A stretch of DNA of 64,000 nucleotides, from contig JAEINR010000009.1 of the NCBI GenBank assembly GCA_016342325.1, positions 41,790-105,789 on the forward strand, read 5' to 3'. A program made the translations under genes and the position numbers. The notes under the pieces were generated by a model, which worked only from the letters and a program-made list of their open reading frames with translations, did not search any database and was not told where the DNA came from. This document shows, piece by piece, positions 63,006 to 64,000 of the stretch; the stretch's first letter is position 1, and each line of letters starts with the position of its first letter. Source of the DNA: Desulfobacterium sp. GTDB taxonomy: Bacteria > Desulfobacterota > Desulfobacteria > Desulfobacterales > Desulfobacteraceae.

Positions 63006-63404
63006 CTAATATCTGCGGTTCACATTCAGGCTGGAAAATGATCCGCCAAAATATTCCTGGGCGAAGGATTTGACTGTTTCAGGATCATAGGCTTTGCAGC
63101 TGAACACATCCAAATAGGTGACATTGGTTTTGTTTGCAAAATGGGCTGATATCAGAGAAGTTTCTATCAATTGAACCATTGAAAATCCCGCTACTTTCTC
63201 ATCTTCCCCAAAATGGACCACCTGGGTTTCCCCGAATCGTTTCATTTCAATCAGATCACATAATTCCACGACAAATCGTTTGATCAAATCAGCATCCCGT
63301 ATCTTGGCGGGGTCACAGTTATAGATATCGATGGAAGATGCAATTCCCCATACCTCCTGGGCGATATTCGCTCTTACAAATTTCTCAGCGGTTATGGTAT
63401 TCAT
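63006..63404 (-). CDS. Pyruvoyl-type AdoMet decarboxylase-family protein, variant processing site
   Basis: The 132-residue protein aligns with bacterial AdoMetDC (SpeH). Ser83, His88 and Cys103 keep the spacing (+5, +20) of the catalytic Ser63, His68 and Cys83 of the Thermotoga enzyme. The processing site reads ETSL instead of ESH, so cleavage would follow Thr82. Family members with changed motifs can act on other amino acids, so AdoMet is not certain. ATG 63404 has AAGGAG upstream. It is followed closely by the GNAT gene. Confidence 0.72.
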   Translation of the reverse strand: MNTITAEKFVRANIAQEVWGIASSIDIYNCDPAKIRDADLIKRFVVELCDLIEMKRFGETQVVHFGEDEKVAGFSMVQLIETSLISAHFANKTNVTYLDVFSCKAYDPETVKSFAQEYFGGSFSSLNVNRRY

Positions 63405-63446
63405 TATTTTCTCCTTATTTCCAAATTGTAAATGATCCACGCCAGG

Positions 63447-63608
63447 CTACCATTTTTCCTTGTCAGTCTTTACCCATTGGGATTTTTTACCCAGTTTTTT
63501 TCGACGCTGCTGCATTTGCATCTGATCAGCGTCGCTAAAGTCCTCATCATAGGAATCTTTGAATTTCGGGTTCTTATGCCTTGTCCTTTGAATTTTTTCT
63601 TTGTTCAT
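63447..63608 (-). CDS. 53-residue basic small protein, first gene of the operon
   Basis: ATG 63608 is preceded by GGGGA at 7-8 nt, and the frame ends in TAG at 63447-63449. The product starts MNKEKIQRTRHKNPKFKDSY, has an acidic patch (DEDFSDAD), a Gln/Met stretch (QMQMQQ) and ends KTDKEKW. It has no signal peptide, helix or cysteine. It lies 42 nt before the AdoMetDC-like gene, same strand. It could be a substrate peptide, a regulator or a small structural protein. I do not recognise the family. Confidence 0.55.
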   Translation of the reverse strand: MNKEKIQRTRHKNPKFKDSYDEDFSDADQMQMQQRRKKLGKKSQWVKTDKEKW

Positions 63609-64000
63609 TTTGTTCCCCATACGGTTTGAATCTATAAAATAACAGTCGATTTCGATTGTCGTCTTGATTTATTCTTTAGCATAAGTTATGCCAGGCTTAA
63701 CGGGTATTTATCTTTTTTAAAAACTTTGTTAAATCAGAGGTTTATGCTGTTTGCCTCCCTCCGAAGTTATGAAATTTTCAGTAAATACTATCCGAATTTT
63801 CAAAAAAGAGTAACTTTTAACCGAATGCAGGATTAATCCATTGAAACATAAGGTTCACAGTCATTACACTTCATAACAATTTCAATTGTCCCATGGAATT
63901 TATTCTGTTTTTAGATATAATATATTCTATGACCGCAAATGGCGGTTGGAAGAAAACAACCCCTCAGAATAATTGATTTAAAAATCCATCTGTTATCAAA
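63609..64000. other. AT-rich upstream region of the terminal operon
   Basis: About 390 nt without a supported gene. On the minus strand CAATCGAAATCGACTG followed by TTATTTTATAG may hold a promoter with the repeated half-site ATCGA, but no confident -35 is seen. Confidence 0.4.

Overview
The window looks like a chromosomal segment of a strictly anaerobic deltaproteobacterium, most likely a sulfate reducer of the Desulfobacteraceae (Desulfobacterium/Desulforapulum type). This is inferred from gene content only; no rRNA or tRNA gene was seen. Supporting points are an anaerobic cobaltochelatase (CbiK), a YedF-type selenium protein, an AmmeMemoRadiSam radical SAM enzyme, a UbiA/UbiX pair as in the futalosine menaquinone route, an FmdE-family protein beside a FecBCD-type transporter, a cysteine-rich double-cluster ferredoxin, and a pta-ackA pair. 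Most of the window is GC-rich. Three parts are clearly more AT-rich and look acquired: a beta-helix gene (5.5-6.6 kb), an Abi_2 gene (10.1-11.2 kb) and the last 5 kb.

Layout. 0-5.5 kb: tripartite RND efflux operon, with the outer-membrane gene cut by the window edge. 5.5-10 kb: secreted beta-helix protein, periplasmic solute-binding protein, AraC regulator with azlCD. 10-11.2 kb: Abi_2 (AbiD/F-like) defence gene behind a folded leader RNA. 11.2-15.4 kb: hypothetical protein, class A penicillin-binding protein and SPOR protein in one overlapping operon. 15.5-21.1 kb: yedF, methyltransferase, amrS, ubiA-family gene, ubiX, cca. 21-30 kb: ABC-2 exporter, amidohydrolase, and a DUF917 / propeller histidine kinase / response regulator operon. 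30-35.6 kb: FMN riboswitch and ribB, acyl-CoA dehydrogenase with MerR regulator, PHP phosphatase, SixA-like phosphatase, metallo-beta-lactamase-fold hydrolase. 35.6-39.3 kb: FecBCD-type metal-chelate or oxyanion importer with FmdE protein, behind an attenuator-like leader. 39.8-43.4 kb: amtB with a sigma-54 promoter, methyltransferase, adenosine-deaminase-like lipoprotein. 43.4-50 kb: ferredoxin-like protein, then cbiK, a BtuF-CbiZ fusion and btuB under a cobalamin riboswitch. 50-56.8 kb: FKBP isomerase, CYTH protein, glnA with a sigma-54 promoter, pta-ackA. 57-59 kb: zinc-ribbon protein, a decayed menA-like gene, a PEP-CTERM-like protein. 59.2-63.6 kb: dksA-like gene and an orphan biosynthetic operon (53-residue peptide, AdoMetDC-family protein, GNAT, ATP-grasp, fold-III PLP decarboxylase).

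How they work together. amtB and glnA share matching -24/-12 promoters, so they probably belong to one NtrC-type nitrogen regulon. BtuB, the BtuF-CbiZ fusion and CbiK form a corrinoid uptake, remodelling and synthesis unit controlled by B12. A short two-hairpin repeat occurs at least six times between genes, once inside the efflux operon. The most promising systems for follow-up are the 59.6-63.6 kb operon, the Abi_2 gene with its folded leader, and the two-hairpin repeat.
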